Positions 53,720-64,000 of a stretch of 64,000 nt of DNA are shown one piece after another. How positions within the stretch are numbered: the stretch's first letter is position 1; each line of letters starts with the position of its first letter. The notes beneath the pieces are model-generated. The model was not told the origin of the DNA and did no database searches. It worked only from the letters and a program-made list of their open reading frames with translations. A program made the position numbers and the translations under genes. The stretch is from Lantana camara (Eukaryota > Streptophyta > Magnoliopsida > Lamiales > Verbenaceae), in NCBI GenBank assembly GCA_037501455.1, contig CM074865.1, positions 83,774,501 through 83,838,500 on the forward strand, given 5' to 3'.

Positions 53720-56700
53720 CTACTTCTCCGATTCTCTTTCAAATGGACCTAGATAGCGAGGGTTAAGCTTCCCTCCTTTCCCAATCCGAGAAAATCCCTT
53801 TCTTGGAGATACCTTCAAGAAAACCCGATCTCCAACTTCAAATTTGAGATCCCTTCTACGGATATTGGCGTAACTTTTCTGTCTATCTTGTGCAGCCTTC
53901 ATCCGTTGTTGTATTAACTGAACCTTTTCAATCATAGCTTCCACGGCTTTAGAAGATTTCTCAATTTTTCTTCCCTTCTTTACCCCTTCTTGTTTTGTCC
54001 ACTTCCATTCCTCTAGATCAAAATATAGCGGGGACCGACATTTTCGTCCATAAAGTAATTCATACGGAGCCATGCCAATCGTGGACTGATAACTATTATT
54101 GTAAGCAAATTCAATTAAGGGGAGTTGGTCACACCACGAATTCGAAAAGTCCAAAGCACGCGACCGTAGTAAATCTTCCAAATACCGTATTACCCTTTCA
54201 GATTGGCCATTAGTCTGAGGATGAAAAGCCGTGCTAAACTGAAGTTTTGTTCCCAGAAGATCTTGTAATTCTCTCCATAACTTCGAAGTAAAACGGGGAT
54301 CTCTATCCGAAACAATGCTCACCGGTATACCATGAAGACGAACAATTTCTCTATTGTAGATTTCAGCCAATTTTCGGATCTTAAAGGACATACGGACCGG
54401 CAAGAAATGAGCAGACTTCGTTAGACGGTCCACAATTACCCAAACACCGTCATATCCTCCTTTCACCTTAGGCAACCCGGATATAAAATCCATTGTTACC
54501 TGTTCCCACTTCCACTCGGGGATAGGCAACGACTGTAGAAGACCTCCGGGCTTTTGATGCTCTGCTTTAACTTGTTGACACGTCATACAACATCTCACGA
54601 ACTCGGCCACATCCTTCTTGAGTCCACGCCACCAATAAAATTGTTTCAAGTCTTTATACATTTTGTTTCCTCCTGGATGTACCGAATAAGCTGATTTATG
54701 GGCCTCTTCTAACAATACTCGTTTCAAGTCATTAGGTACCACCACTCGGTTCTTGAAGCGAAGAAAACTAGCTTCATCAAACCCGAATGGACTTTCCGGA
54801 TCTTCTCTTGCCTTAGTAATTAATTTCTGAACTTCCGGATCCTTTCCTTGAGCCTCACACAATCTAAATTTCAATTCCGGTTGAATGGTGATATTGAACT
54901 CCCGGGCTTTTATCACAATAGGCTCAATATGGCTATTTTCCCCAATTTCCAAATTTGAAACTCCAACTTTTCGGCTCAAAGCATCGGCTACTATATTAGC
55001 CTTCCCGGGATGATACTTGATTACACAGTCATAATCTTCTAACTGTTCCATCCATCTTCGTTGTCTCAAATTAAGATCTTTCTGGGTGAATAGATATTGG
55101 AGACTTTTATGATCCGTGAAAATCTCAAAAGATACTCCATATAAGTAATGTCTCCATTTTCCAAGTGCAAATATCACCGCTGCAAGCTCTAGATCATGTG
55201 TCGGATAATTCTTTTCATAATCTTTTAACTTTTGGGAAGCATAAGCGATAACCTTGCCCTTCTGGGTTAAAACACATCCCAAACCTTCTTTAGATGCATC
55301 CGTGTACACGGCATATCCTTCTAACCCGTCCGGAAGAGTTAACACCGGGGCTGACACCAATCTCTTCTTTAATTCATTGAAGTTTGTCTCACACTTGTCA
55401 TCCCAATCGTACTTAACATCTTTCTTAGTCAACCGAGTTAAAGGAGCGGCAATTTTAGAAAAATCTTGAACAAACCTCCTATAATATCCCGCCAATCCCA
55501 AGAAGCTCTTAATCTCAGAGGCATTCTTAGGTCTCTCCCACTTCAAGATGGCCTCGATCTTGGAAGGATCAACTTCCAACCCGTTTCCCGAAATTATATG
55601 CCCCAAGAACGATACCCGATCGATCCAAAACTCACACTTACTGAACTTGGCAAATAATTGATGTTCCTTTAAAGTTCTCAACACCAGTTCAAGATGCCTT
55701 GCATGCTCTTCGGCCGACTTGGAGAAAACCAAAATATCGTCAATAAAGATAACCACAAACTTATCAAGGAACGGCCAAAAAATCCTATGCATCATATCCA
55801 TAAAGGCGGCGGGAGCATTTGTCAAACCGAACGGCATAACTACGAACTCATAATGTCCATATCTTGTATTGAACCCCGTCTTTGGAATATCTTCATCTCG
55901 GATCCGTAATTGGTAATAGCCTTGTCTCAAATCAAGCTTCGAATATACTTTGGATCCTTGGAGTATATCAAACAACTCCTCGATGTGTGGAAGAGGATAT
56001 TTATTCTTAATTGTCATCCGATTCAATTCCCGATAATCAATGCACATCCTCGAAGTACCATCCTTTTTCTTTACAAACAATACCGGCGCTCCCCACGGTG
56101 ACGAACTCGGTCTTATATACCCAATTTCCAATAAAGCATCAAGTTGGACTTTTAATTCTTTCAATTCCGCCGGAGCCATCCGATATGGAGTCTTGGAATA
56201 CGGCTCGGCATTCGGATATAAGTCGATCACAAATTCAATTTCTCTCTCCGGTGGCAACGAATCCAATTTTTTCGGAAACACTTCGGGAAACCCCTTAACA
56301 ACTTCCGTTCCTTCCAATTTTACCTGATCCTTGGGTCGATTAAGTATATAAGCTATGAATCCCGTAGCCTCGTCACGAACCAATTTCTGAGCTTCTGCAA
56401 AAGATAATAGAGGTACCGATTTCGAACTCCAACCGGTAATAACATCCGAACCCAGCTGAATTCTCTTGGCTCGACAATCCACAGTGGCATTATGCTCAAA
56501 CAACCAATCCATCCCCAATATAGCTCCATAGCGTGACATTGGCAATTCAATAAAATCCGTAGAGAAAACTCGACCCTCAATACTCACCGGCACCGCTCGA
56601 AAAACCCGATTAGTTTCTATACTACCACCGAAAGGAGTACTAACATGATAATAAGCAGAAGATAAAGTAACACATAAAGGCAAATTCACAGAAATAGCAC

Positions 56701-57904
56701 GGGAAATAAAGGAGTGGGTAGCTCCCGGATCAAATAAAGTATATATGTTCGTGCCATGGATGCAAATAGTACCTTCCACCACCGCTGCAGGGTCTATATC
56801 AGGATCCGTTTCCTCTCCTTCCAAAGCATAGGCTCGGGCTCTAATCATCGGCCTCTGACCCCCGGCAGGCTGATCCCGGCGATCCGGACATGTATCCACT
56901 CGATGATCGGCATCCCCACAAATGAGGCACAACCCGAGACGCCTTCTGCAATTATCATAGTGATGAGTAGGCTGCCCACAGAAGGTACATTTTGGTTTCT
57001 CGGGAGGTGGTGGTACACTAGAAGGCTGAGAAATTTTCTGAGTCGGCCCTTGTTGTTTAAACTTCTTCATTGGACCCTTGGATTGTGGAGGAGCTGTCCC
57101 CTGAATAATTGGCCTTTTTCCTTTATTATACTCCGCTCTCGATCCCGATCCTGAGCCCTGTCCTGACCGATAAGAGGACCTCCGTGCATTGACCGAATCC
57201 TCCACTTTTAAGGCCTTTTGAGTAGCCTTTTTCCAAGTGGTAGTATTAACCGCTCCGATCGCCGCTTGAATGTCCGGCCTCAGTCCCTGAACAAACTGCA
57301 TTGCCTTGTGAAAATCATCGACGGGAATATTAGGAGCATACTTGGATAACCTTTCAAATTCTACGATATACTCGGCTACGGATCTCCCTCCTTGTTTAAG
57401 CTCTGTAAACTCTTTAAGCCTTCGGGTGCGTGAAGAGGGCGGAATGAACTTGTTCTTGAATTCCCGTACTAACACTTCCCAAGTAACCTCTTCTTCGGCT
57501 GCATCAAGAACGATCTTGGTACTCTCCCACCATGAATAAGCTTCCCCTTGAATTAGAGTAAAGGTACACCGGGCCTTCTCTCTAGAATCACAAGGAATAA
57601 GAGCCCAAATTCTTTCCACTTCCTTAAGCCACTGCTCAGCTTGCATATCATTCCCTTTAAAGAATCTGGGCGGGTTTTGATTTTGAAATTCCCTTAATAT
57701 AGCTGAAATCGGGGCCGGTGGTGCTGCTGGAGGAACAGGTGGTGCAGGAGGCACATAATCCCGCAGTCTCTGATCTATTAGTTGAACCATAGAATTTAGG
57801 AAATCCTGTGGTTGTGCTTGAGGGGGTGGAGATGGAGGAACATGCTCATGATGGTGATGCCTGTGTCCCGGAGAATGCTCTCTACGAGGCCTCCCACGTG
57901 GCAT
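53720..57904 (-). CDS. Gag-pol polyprotein of a chromovirus, C-terminus truncated by frameshift
   Basis: A single frame of 1394 codons starts at the ATG at 57904 (residues MPRGRPRR). The open frame runs 43 codons further upstream, but that part looks non-coding. In order: His/Pro-rich N-terminus; gag core around 75-230; two CX2CX4HX4C zinc knuckles near 306-319 and 326-339; aspartic protease with D392 (FDPGATHSF); reverse transcriptase around 570-750 with FIDD at 720-723; RNase H with D869, E906 and D931; integrase zinc region H1069/H1076/C1106/C1109; and integrase core D1139, D1200, E1236 with the usual 35-residue last spacing. The GPF motif is at 1386-1388. Six codons later the frame ends at TAG (53720-53722). 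All visible catalytic residues are present; the lesion affects only the integrase tail and chromodomain. Confidence 0.93.
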   Translation of the reverse strand: MPRGRPRREHSPGHRHHHHEHVPPSPPPQAQPQDFLNSMVQLIDQRLRDYVPPAPPVPPAAPPAPISAILREFQNQNPPRFFKGNDMQAEQWLKEVERIWALIPCDSREKARCTFTLIQGEAYSWWESTKIVLDAAEEEVTWEVLVREFKNKFIPPSSRTRRLKEFTELKQGGRSVAEYIVEFERLSKYAPNIPVDDFHKAMQFVQGLRPDIQAAIGAVNTTTWKKATQKALKVEDSVNARRSSYRSGQGSGSGSRAEYNKGKRPIIQGTAPPQSKGPMKKFKQQGPTQKISQPSSVPPPPEKPKCTFCGQPTHHYDNCRRRLGLCLICGDADHRVDTCPDRRDQPAGGQRPMIRARAYALEGEETDPDIDPAAVVEGTICIHGTNIYTLFDPGATHSFISRAISVNLPLCVTLSSAYYHVSTPFGGSIETNRVFRAVPVSIEGRVFSTDFIELPMSRYGAILGMDWLFEHNATVDCRAKRIQLGSDVITGWSSKSVPLLSFAEAQKLVRDEATGFIAYILNRPKDQVKLEGTEVVKGFPEVFPKKLDSLPPEREIEFVIDLYPNAEPYSKTPYRMAPAELKELKVQLDALLEIGYIRPSSSPWGAPVLFVKKKDGTSRMCIDYRELNRMTIKNKYPLPHIEELFDILQGSKVYSKLDLRQGYYQLRIRDEDIPKTGFNTRYGHYEFVVMPFGLTNAPAAFMDMMHRIFWPFLDKFVVIFIDDILVFSKSAEEHARHLELVLRTLKEHQLFAKFSKCEFWIDRVSFLGHIISGNGLEVDPSKIEAILKWERPKNASEIKSFLGLAGYYRRFVQDFSKIAAPLTRLTKKDVKYDWDDKCETNFNELKKRLVSAPVLTLPDGLEGYAVYTDASKEGLGCVLTQKGKVIAYASQKLKDYEKNYPTHDLELAAVIFALGKWRHYLYGVSFEIFTDHKSLQYLFTQKDLNLRQRRWMEQLEDYDCVIKYHPGKANIVADALSRKVGVSNLEIGENSHIEPIVIKAREFNITIQPELKFRLCEAQGKDPEVQKLITKAREDPESPFGFDEASFLRFKNRVVVPNDLKRVLLEEAHKSAYSVHPGGNKMYKDLKQFYWWRGLKKDVAEFVRCCMTCQQVKAEHQKPGGLLQSLPIPEWKWEQVTMDFISGLPKVKGGYDGVWVIVDRLTKSAHFLPVRMSFKIRKLAEIYNREIVRLHGIPVSIVSDRDPRFTSKLWRELQDLLGTKLQFSTAFHPQTNGQSERVIRYLEDLLRSRALDFSNSWCDQLPLIEFAYNNSYQSTIGMAPYELLYGRKCRSPLYFDLEEWKWTKQEGVKKGRKIEKSSKAVEAMIEKVQLIQQRMKAAQDRQKSYANIRRRDLKFEVGDRVFLKVSPRKGFSRIGKGGKLNPRYLGPFERESEK

Positions 57905-58126
57905 CCTGAAATTCAAAACACTGTACATGCATGTTCGATTAACAAGTGCAAATGAGTGGAATAAAACCCGTAGTTCACATAAATCACATAATTCAAATAA
58001 TTCAAGTAGTTCAACAAATCCAAGTAAACTCAATCATTATGCAAGACTCGCAATTAATCAAGTAATCCTATACGTACGACTTAGACTCGACATGACACGA
58101 CACTAGAACCTCGATTTTGCAACCGG
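57905..58126 (-). other. Untranslated leader between primer site and gag
   Basis: About 220 bp without conserved coding sequence, AT-rich, with AATTCAAATAATTC-type repeats. The open frame that extends into it is probably chance. Packaging signals would be expected here but none can be recognised. Confidence 0.6.
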
Positions 58127-58138
58127 GCTCTGATACCA
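58127..58138 (-). promoter_or_regulatory. Primer binding site for initiator-Met tRNA
   Basis: On the minus strand TGGTATCAGAGC, complementary to the 3' end of plant initiator tRNA-Met, lies 8 bases inside the biological 5' LTR. This fixes the direction of the element. Confidence 0.95.
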
Positions 58139-58146
58139 CCTTAGGA

Positions 58147-60831
58147 TGTAACACCCTTAACGCAAGGGCACTACATCCCCCGCACTATAGTTCAATCCAC
58201 ATATGGAACGGGCACCCATACATGAATCAAGCCTACAGCGAACGGGAGACAATAAAACACTACCCTAGCTAGGCGGGCTAATCCTCAATTAATACATCAA
58301 CGTATAACAAAAGCGGAAGCATAACTAAGTACATTCACCCCAAGCTTCCAACAAAATTTACATCATCAAATATCCAACTTTCAAGTGTACTATACCATAC
58401 TATGTAGATAGGTACCAAGTCACATTCCAAAAATCATAAATATCCATACTATACACCAAAAGATGAAAATACCATGCTAGACCCCAAAAGCTGTAAAACT
58501 GACTCAAAACCCCGCCTAGCACCCGATCTGCGCAACCTGAAAAGTGTGAGGTGTCAGTCTATGAAAGACTGAGTGAGGGGTTATAATTTAAAGCGCAAAT
58601 ATCATGCAAATTGTAATCTCGGCCAAGGTTTTCATAAGACAATATTAGTTTAATAAATAAACAAGGCTCGCCCGAGGTTACAATCATTCCATTTTCAATT
58701 TAGTTATTTCAATACAATTCAATAATCAGTGGCCCGGCGAGTGAGGGCAAATCTCCAACCAATCTCCGACAGTGTACATTAATTCCGTTTTATTAATTAA
58801 GTGATCAGGCAATCAATTCAGTGCACAAATAGACAGTTTCAATCAATCCATCCTTCTTCCTCCGAGTGATGGGGGATTGCAAGGCCCCGCCATCCAATCT
58901 CATTGAGTATAGGGTTCATGATTCCCTATACCCGGAACTCCTTCCTCCACTAATCTCCTAGTGGATTCAGGGGTCATCCCTATAATGTGAGGATAGTTCA
59001 AGAGTTGCCCGTCAGCCCATGCTTTCCCAGTTGGCTCAATACACTACCCTCGGGCCCACGGTGAACAATATACTCGCCAAAACATTCAATCAATTCAATT
59101 CAATACCAATGACAATTACTCGGTACAATATCAATCGATCAATAAAGGAACAATTCAATTTTCGAAAAACTATAGATATAATTATTTGTTTTGGTCCAAA
59201 ATAACATAGGGTCGTAGGGTTCTTTTACAAATAGAAATAACCTCACCTTTACCAACACAAGAAGAAAGGATACACCTTATGGAGCGTGTTCCTCGTCTCC
59301 TGGACCGTGATCTGTGTAACAAAGGGACAAGTGTACATAAGAATCTACCCTTATGAACCAACGAAGACGAACGACATGATCCAATAATGTTACTCATACA
59401 ATTTCAATCAATAATGATCATGACATGTTCAATTTAGCAATTTAAGATAACAATGATCAAATAGGGCATAAAAGTCATATAATTCACATATGGGAGCCAA
59501 GAAAGTGAAAGGAATGCAATATGAAAGATTTTGGTGAAGTTTAGGAACACTTGACAATTTTGGGAAAATGCACATGTTGTGGGAAAACTGTAATATCATA
59601 AATTCTATAGGTGGGAATTGAGTTTTGCTTGTTGGAAATGAAAGTATACACATAGACCTTTCCAACGCTATATGGCACGTTTTCTAATTCAAACCGAGGT
59701 GAAAATGGCGTTGGTTCGAAGTTGGACAAAATGCAGTTCTGGAGGGTGGTCGCGCCCCTTCACAAAATGGTCGCGGCCGCGACCAAGTGTTTTTTCGAAT
59801 TTTCGTCCAATTTTTCCAAAAGTCGAAAGTTCGCCAAAATGGGGTCGCGGGCGCGACCAGTTTTATGCCTATTTTTGGTCGCGGGCGCGACCATATGCGC
59901 AGCAGCAACAAAACAGGGGAAAACAGGGGTTTTCCATGCAAAACCAACCCAAACAATTATATTTCCAATTTCCAACCATAACAAATGTTGAAACACCTCA
60001 TATATGCATCATACTTCAAGTATTCATCAATTCAACCAAGAAATAAACATTAAAATAGCAAAGATCAAGCTTGAAACCCTCACGTATGAACATGCTTCCA
60101 ACCCTCAATAATTTGAAGATTTTCATGCAATCCTTACTCCTTATGATCAAGATTATGCTCTCAACTTCATTCATGCAAGAATTCATCAACAAATTCATAA
60201 ATCCATGCTTGATTAAATATTCAAGAATTTCTCAACTTTTCCAATATCTACCTTGAATTAAAGAGGTGGTGGATAAGATGATGATATGAGGTTAATGATG
60301 CTTCTATCTTCAAGAATCCTTCAAGAATCTAGCTTGAAATTGAAATGAAATCTCCTTCTCTTCTTGGTGTAAAAACCGTAATCCACTAGTTGTGTGTGTG
60401 TGTGGAATTTATGTTCTTGGAATATAGAAGAAATGAATGGAATAATGTGGAAAATCATGATATATCCTAAGTCTTGTATGGAAATATGTGATTCAACCTT
60501 ATTTGCATAAAAGTCCCTTATTTATTTAAATTGATGCACATAAGTATCATCTCTAACTATTGATGCAATTAACTTCAAGTCATGATATACACTCATTACA
60601 CAATTTCACATAAGGGAACAATTAAGGATCATATAATACAAGTATGACACTTATTTCACTTATTTCGTATAATTCCTATAAATGATATTTCATATAAATG
60701 TATGGGAACATATGGCAAGTAATATGATGAAACTTGTAATTAAATGAACAAACAGGTAATTTTAACCTCCCAACTCCCGAAGACCCGCTGGTGGAGTGCT
60801 TACCTGAACTTCCGGAAATTGGGGCGTTACA
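58147..60831 (-). repeat. Right LTR (biological 5' LTR), 2685 bp
   Basis: Same ends as the left LTR and about 98% identical by eye. It lacks 12 bp that removed most of the first GC palindrome (near 59748-59757) and has one extra A near 59080. As the biological 5' LTR it would carry the promoter on the minus strand; I could not place a convincing TATA box. Confidence 0.95.
59769..59892. repeat. Cluster of three 16-bp GC palindromes in the right LTR
   Basis: Copies at 59769-59784 (GGTCGCGGCCGCGACC), 59843-59858 and 59877-59892 (GGTCGCGGGCGCGACC). A remnant GGTCGCG near 59748 marks the fourth copy, lost by deletion. The three remaining are unchanged relative to the other LTR although flanking bases differ. 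Confidence 0.93.
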
Positions 60832-61338
60832 CACGAGTTTCTGCACTCGTCAAAAAATTGGAAAAGCTGTAAGGGGGACCCCTTTTGACTCTGGCCAAAA
60901 TTTGAAATTCATTTATATGGAGTATTTGGACGAATATGACCACTCTAACCACAAATTTCACTTATTTATGAACAACCATACATAGTTTTTCCATGAGTGA
61001 TAAGATATACACGAGTTTTTGGACTCATCAAAAAATTGAAAACGCTGTAAAGGGGACCCCTTTTGATTCTGACCAAAATTTCAAATTCATTTCTATGGAG
61101 TATTTGGAAGCATATGACCAGTCTAACAAACCATTTCACTTATTTATGAACGATCATGCATAGTTTTTCCATGTGTGATAAGATATACAAGAGTTTCTGA
61201 ACTCATCAAAAAATTGAAAAAGCTGTAAGGGGGACCCCCCTTTTTACTCTGGCCAAAATTTCAAATTCATTTCTATGGAGTATTTGGACGCATATGACCA
61301 CTCTAACCACTAATTTCACTTATTTATGAACGATCATG

Positions 61339-61378
61339 CATAGTTTTTCCATGTGTGACATAGTTTTTCTATGTGTGA
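61339..61378 (+). repeat. 20-bp partial duplication at a monomer junction
   Basis: CATAGTTTTTCCATGTGTGA is followed at once by CATAGTTTTTCTATGTGTGA, lengthening this monomer by 20 bp. The same structure recurs at 62960-62999, so it arose once and was copied with the higher-order block. Confidence 0.9.
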
Positions 61379-62959
61379 TAAGATATACAAGAGTTTCTGA
61401 ACTCATCAAAAAATTAAAAAAGCTGTAAGGGGGACCCCCCTTTTTACTCGGGCCAAAATTTCAAATTCATTTCTATCGAGTATTTGGACGCATATGACCA
61501 CTCTAACCACTCATTTCACTTATTTATGAACGATCATGCATTGTTTTTCCATGTGTGATAAGATATACACGAGTTTCTGTGACCCATCAAAAAATTAAAA
61601 AAGCTGTAAGGTCCCCTTTTGACTCTGGCCAAAAGTTCAAATTCATTTCTATGGAATATTTGGACGAATTTGACCACACTAACCACCCATTTCACTTATT
61701 TATGAACGATCATGCATAGTTTTTCCATGTGTGATAAGATACACACGAGTTTCTGCACTTATCAAAAAATTGGAGAAGCTATAATGGGGACCTCTTTTGA
61801 CTCTGGCCAAAATTTCAAATTCATTTCTATGGAGTATTTGGACGAATATGAGCACTCTAACCACCCATTTCACTTATTTATGAACAATCGTGCATAGTTT
61901 TTCCATGTGTGATAAGATATACACGACTTTCTGCACTCGTCAAAAAAATGGAAAAGCTGTAAGGGGGACCCCTTTTGACTCTGGAAAAAATTTCAAATTT
62001 TTTCTATCGAGTATTTGGACGCATATGACCACTTTAACCACCCATTTAACTTGTTTATGAATGATCATGCATAGTTTTTCCATGTGCGATAAGATATACA
62101 CGAGTTTCTGGACTCATCAAAAAATTGAAAAAGCTGTAAGGGGGAACCTTTTCTCTGGCCAAAATTTCAAATTCATTTCTATGGAGTATTTGGACGAATA
62201 TAACCTCTCTAACAACCCATTTCACTTATTTATGAACGATCATGCATAGTTTTTCCATGGGTGATAAGATATACACGAGTTTTTGCACTCATCAAAAAAT
62301 TGGAAAAGCTGTAAGGGGGACCCCCTTTTGACTCTGACCAAAATTTCAAATTCATTTCTATGGAGTATTTGGTCGAATATGACCACTCTAACCACCCATT
62401 TCACTTATTTATGAACAATCGTGCATAGTTTTTCCATGTGTGATAAGATATACACGACTTTCTGCACTCGTCAAAAAAATGGAAAAGCTGTAAGGGGGAC
62501 CCCTTTTGACTCTGGCAAAAATTTCAAATTCATTTCTATGGAGTATTTGGACGAATATGACCACTCTAACCACCCATTTCACTTATTTATGAATGATCAT
62601 ACGTAGTTTTTCCACGAGTGATAAGATATACACGAGTTTCGGGACTCATCAAAAAATTGAAAAAGCTGTAAAGGGGACCCTTTTTTCTTCTGACCAAAAT
62701 TTCAAATTCATTTCTATGGAGTATTTGGAAGCATATGACCAGTCTAACAACCCATTTCACTTATTTATGAACGATCATGCATAGTTTTTCCATGTGTGAT
62801 AAGATATACAAGAGTTTCTGAACTCATCAGAAAATTGAAAAAGCTGTAAGGGGGACCCCCCTTATTACTCTGGCCAAAATTTCAAATTCATTTCTATGGA
62901 GTATTTGGACGCATATGACCACTCTAACCACTAATTTCACTTATTTATGAACGATCATG

Positions 62960-62999
62960 CATAGTTTTTTCATGTGTGACATAGTTTTTCTATGTGTGA
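62960..62999 (+). repeat. Second copy of the 20-bp junction duplication
   Basis: CATAGTTTTTTCATGTGTGA followed by CATAGTTTTTCTATGTGTGA, about 1621 bp downstream of the first. It marks the homologous position in the repeated nine-monomer block. Confidence 0.9.
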
Positions 63000-64000
63000 T
63001 AAGATATACAAGAGTTTCTGAACTCATCAAAAAATTGAAAAAGCTGTAAGGGGGACCCCCCTTTTTACTCTGGCCAAAATTTCAAATTCATTTCTATCGA
63101 GTATTTGGACGCATATGACCACTCTAACCACTCATTTCACTTATTTATGAACGATCATGCATAGTTTTTCCACGTGTGATAAGATATACACGAGTTTCTG
63201 TGACTCATAAAAAATTGAAAAAGCTGTAAGGTCCCCTTTTGACTCTGGCCAAAAGTTCAAATTCATTTCTATGGAATATTTGGACGAATTTGACCACACT
63301 AACCACCCATTTCACTTATTTATGAACGATCATGCATAGTTTTTCCATGTGTGATAAGATACACACGAGTTTCCGCACTTATCAAAAAATTGGAGAAGCT
63401 GTAAGGGGGACCCCTTTTGACTCTGGCCAAAATTTCAAATTCATTTCTATGGAGTATTTGGACGAATATGAGCACTCTAACCACCCATTTCACTTATTTA
63501 TGAACAATCGTGCATAGTTTTTCCATGTGTGATAAGATATACACGAGTTTCTGGACTCATCAAAAAATTGAAAAAGTTGTAAGGGGGAACCTTTTTCCTT
63601 GGCCAAAATTTGAAATTCATTTCTATGGAGTGTTTGGACGAATATGACCACTCTAACAACCCATTTCACTTATTTATAAACGATCATTCATAGGTTTTCC
63701 ATGGGTGATAAGATATACACGAGTTTTTGCACTCATTAAAAAATTGGAAAAGCTGTAAGGGGGACCCCTTTTGACTCTGACCAAAATTTCAAATTCATTT
63801 CTATGGAGTATTTGGTCGAATATGACCACTCTAACCACCCATTTCACTTATTTATGAACAATCGTGCATAGTTTTTCCATGTGTGATAAGATATACACGA
63901 CTTTCTGCACTCGTCAAAAAAATGGAAAAGCTGTAAGGGGGACCCCTTTTGACTCTGGCCAACATTTCAAATTCATTTCTTTGGAGTATTTGGACGAATA

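Larger units (their letters stand above)
50684..60831 (-). mobile_element. Ty3/gypsy chromovirus LTR retrotransposon (Tekay/Del-like), 10148 bp
   Basis: Two direct LTRs (2696 and 2685 bp) begin TGTAACACCC and end GGGGCGTTACA. They enclose a minus-strand gag-pol frame ordered protease, reverse transcriptase, RNase H, integrase (the Ty3/gypsy order), with a chromodomain-like tail. A primer site for initiator-Met tRNA and a polypurine tract lie next to the LTRs. The flanks are CACTA (50679-50683) and CACGA (60832-60836); CACGA is the normal satellite base order, so the left target copy has one change. By eye the LTRs differ at about 45 sites plus a 12-bp and a 1-bp indel, about 98% identity. Long LTRs with a chromodomain suggest the Tekay/Del lineage; an RT tree would settle it. 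The chromodomain junction is broken. Confidence 0.95.
60832..64000 (+). repeat. 178-bp satellite array, segment 4 (about 18 monomers)
   Basis: The satellite resumes at the target-site base after the retrotransposon and runs to the window edge in the same orientation. A nine-monomer block repeats with an offset of about 1620 bp (for example GATACACACGAGTTTC near 61738 and 63358, and TTGGAGAAGCT near 61771 and 63391). Confidence 0.95.

Noticed and set aside
53995..57539. Plus-strand frames of 60-130 codons within the retrotransposon
   Set aside because: They are antisense shadows of the gag-pol frame.
57905..58033. Upstream extension of gag-pol by 43 codons
   Set aside because: Leu/Cys-rich and AT-biased, unlike gag. 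The ATG at 57904 begins a typical basic, Pro/His-rich gag N-terminus.
114..63517. Dozens of open frames of about 61 codons, one per monomer, with similar translations, plus minus-strand frames of similar length
   Set aside because: They are by-products of the tandem repeat: monomer length (178) is not a multiple of 3, frames stop in the CATAG junction, and frameshifting indels are common. No sign of selection on a protein.

Overview
The window looks like repetitive heterochromatin from a plant nuclear genome, probably a eudicot and possibly centromeric or pericentromeric. The evidence is a head-to-tail satellite with a period of about 178 bp, two CACTA (En/Spm, CMC) DNA transposons with 3-bp target duplications, GT-AG introns in AT-rich sequence, and a chromodomain Ty3/gypsy LTR retrotransposon primed by initiator-Met tRNA. 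I found no host gene, rRNA gene, telomeric repeat or CRISPR array. The species cannot be named from the sequence alone.

Layout: satellite 1-9411; non-autonomous CACTA element 9412-12736; satellite 12737-43424; larger CACTA element 43425-50183 with a TNP1/TNPA-like gene on the minus strand; satellite 50184-50683; Tekay-like chromovirus 50684-60831 on the minus strand; satellite 60832-64000. The satellite totals about 43.8 kb, roughly 245 monomers, all in one orientation. Its monomers fall into several subtypes arranged in local higher-order repeats of 2, 3, 5, 6 and 8 monomers.

All three elements interrupt single satellite monomers. Removing each element plus one target copy restores a normal monomer. 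The higher-order order of subtypes can be followed across both right-hand insertions, so the array was organised before they landed.

The larger CACTA element carries a gene I could resolve into 12 phase-consistent coding exons (1773 nt, 590 codons plus stop). It is broken only by a TGA at codon 7. No catalytic TNP2/TNPD transposase is visible. The retrotransposon keeps gag, protease, reverse transcriptase, RNase H and integrase in one 1394-codon frame, but is broken just before its chromodomain. Its LTRs differ at roughly 45 positions by eye (about 98% identical), which suggests a fairly young insertion.
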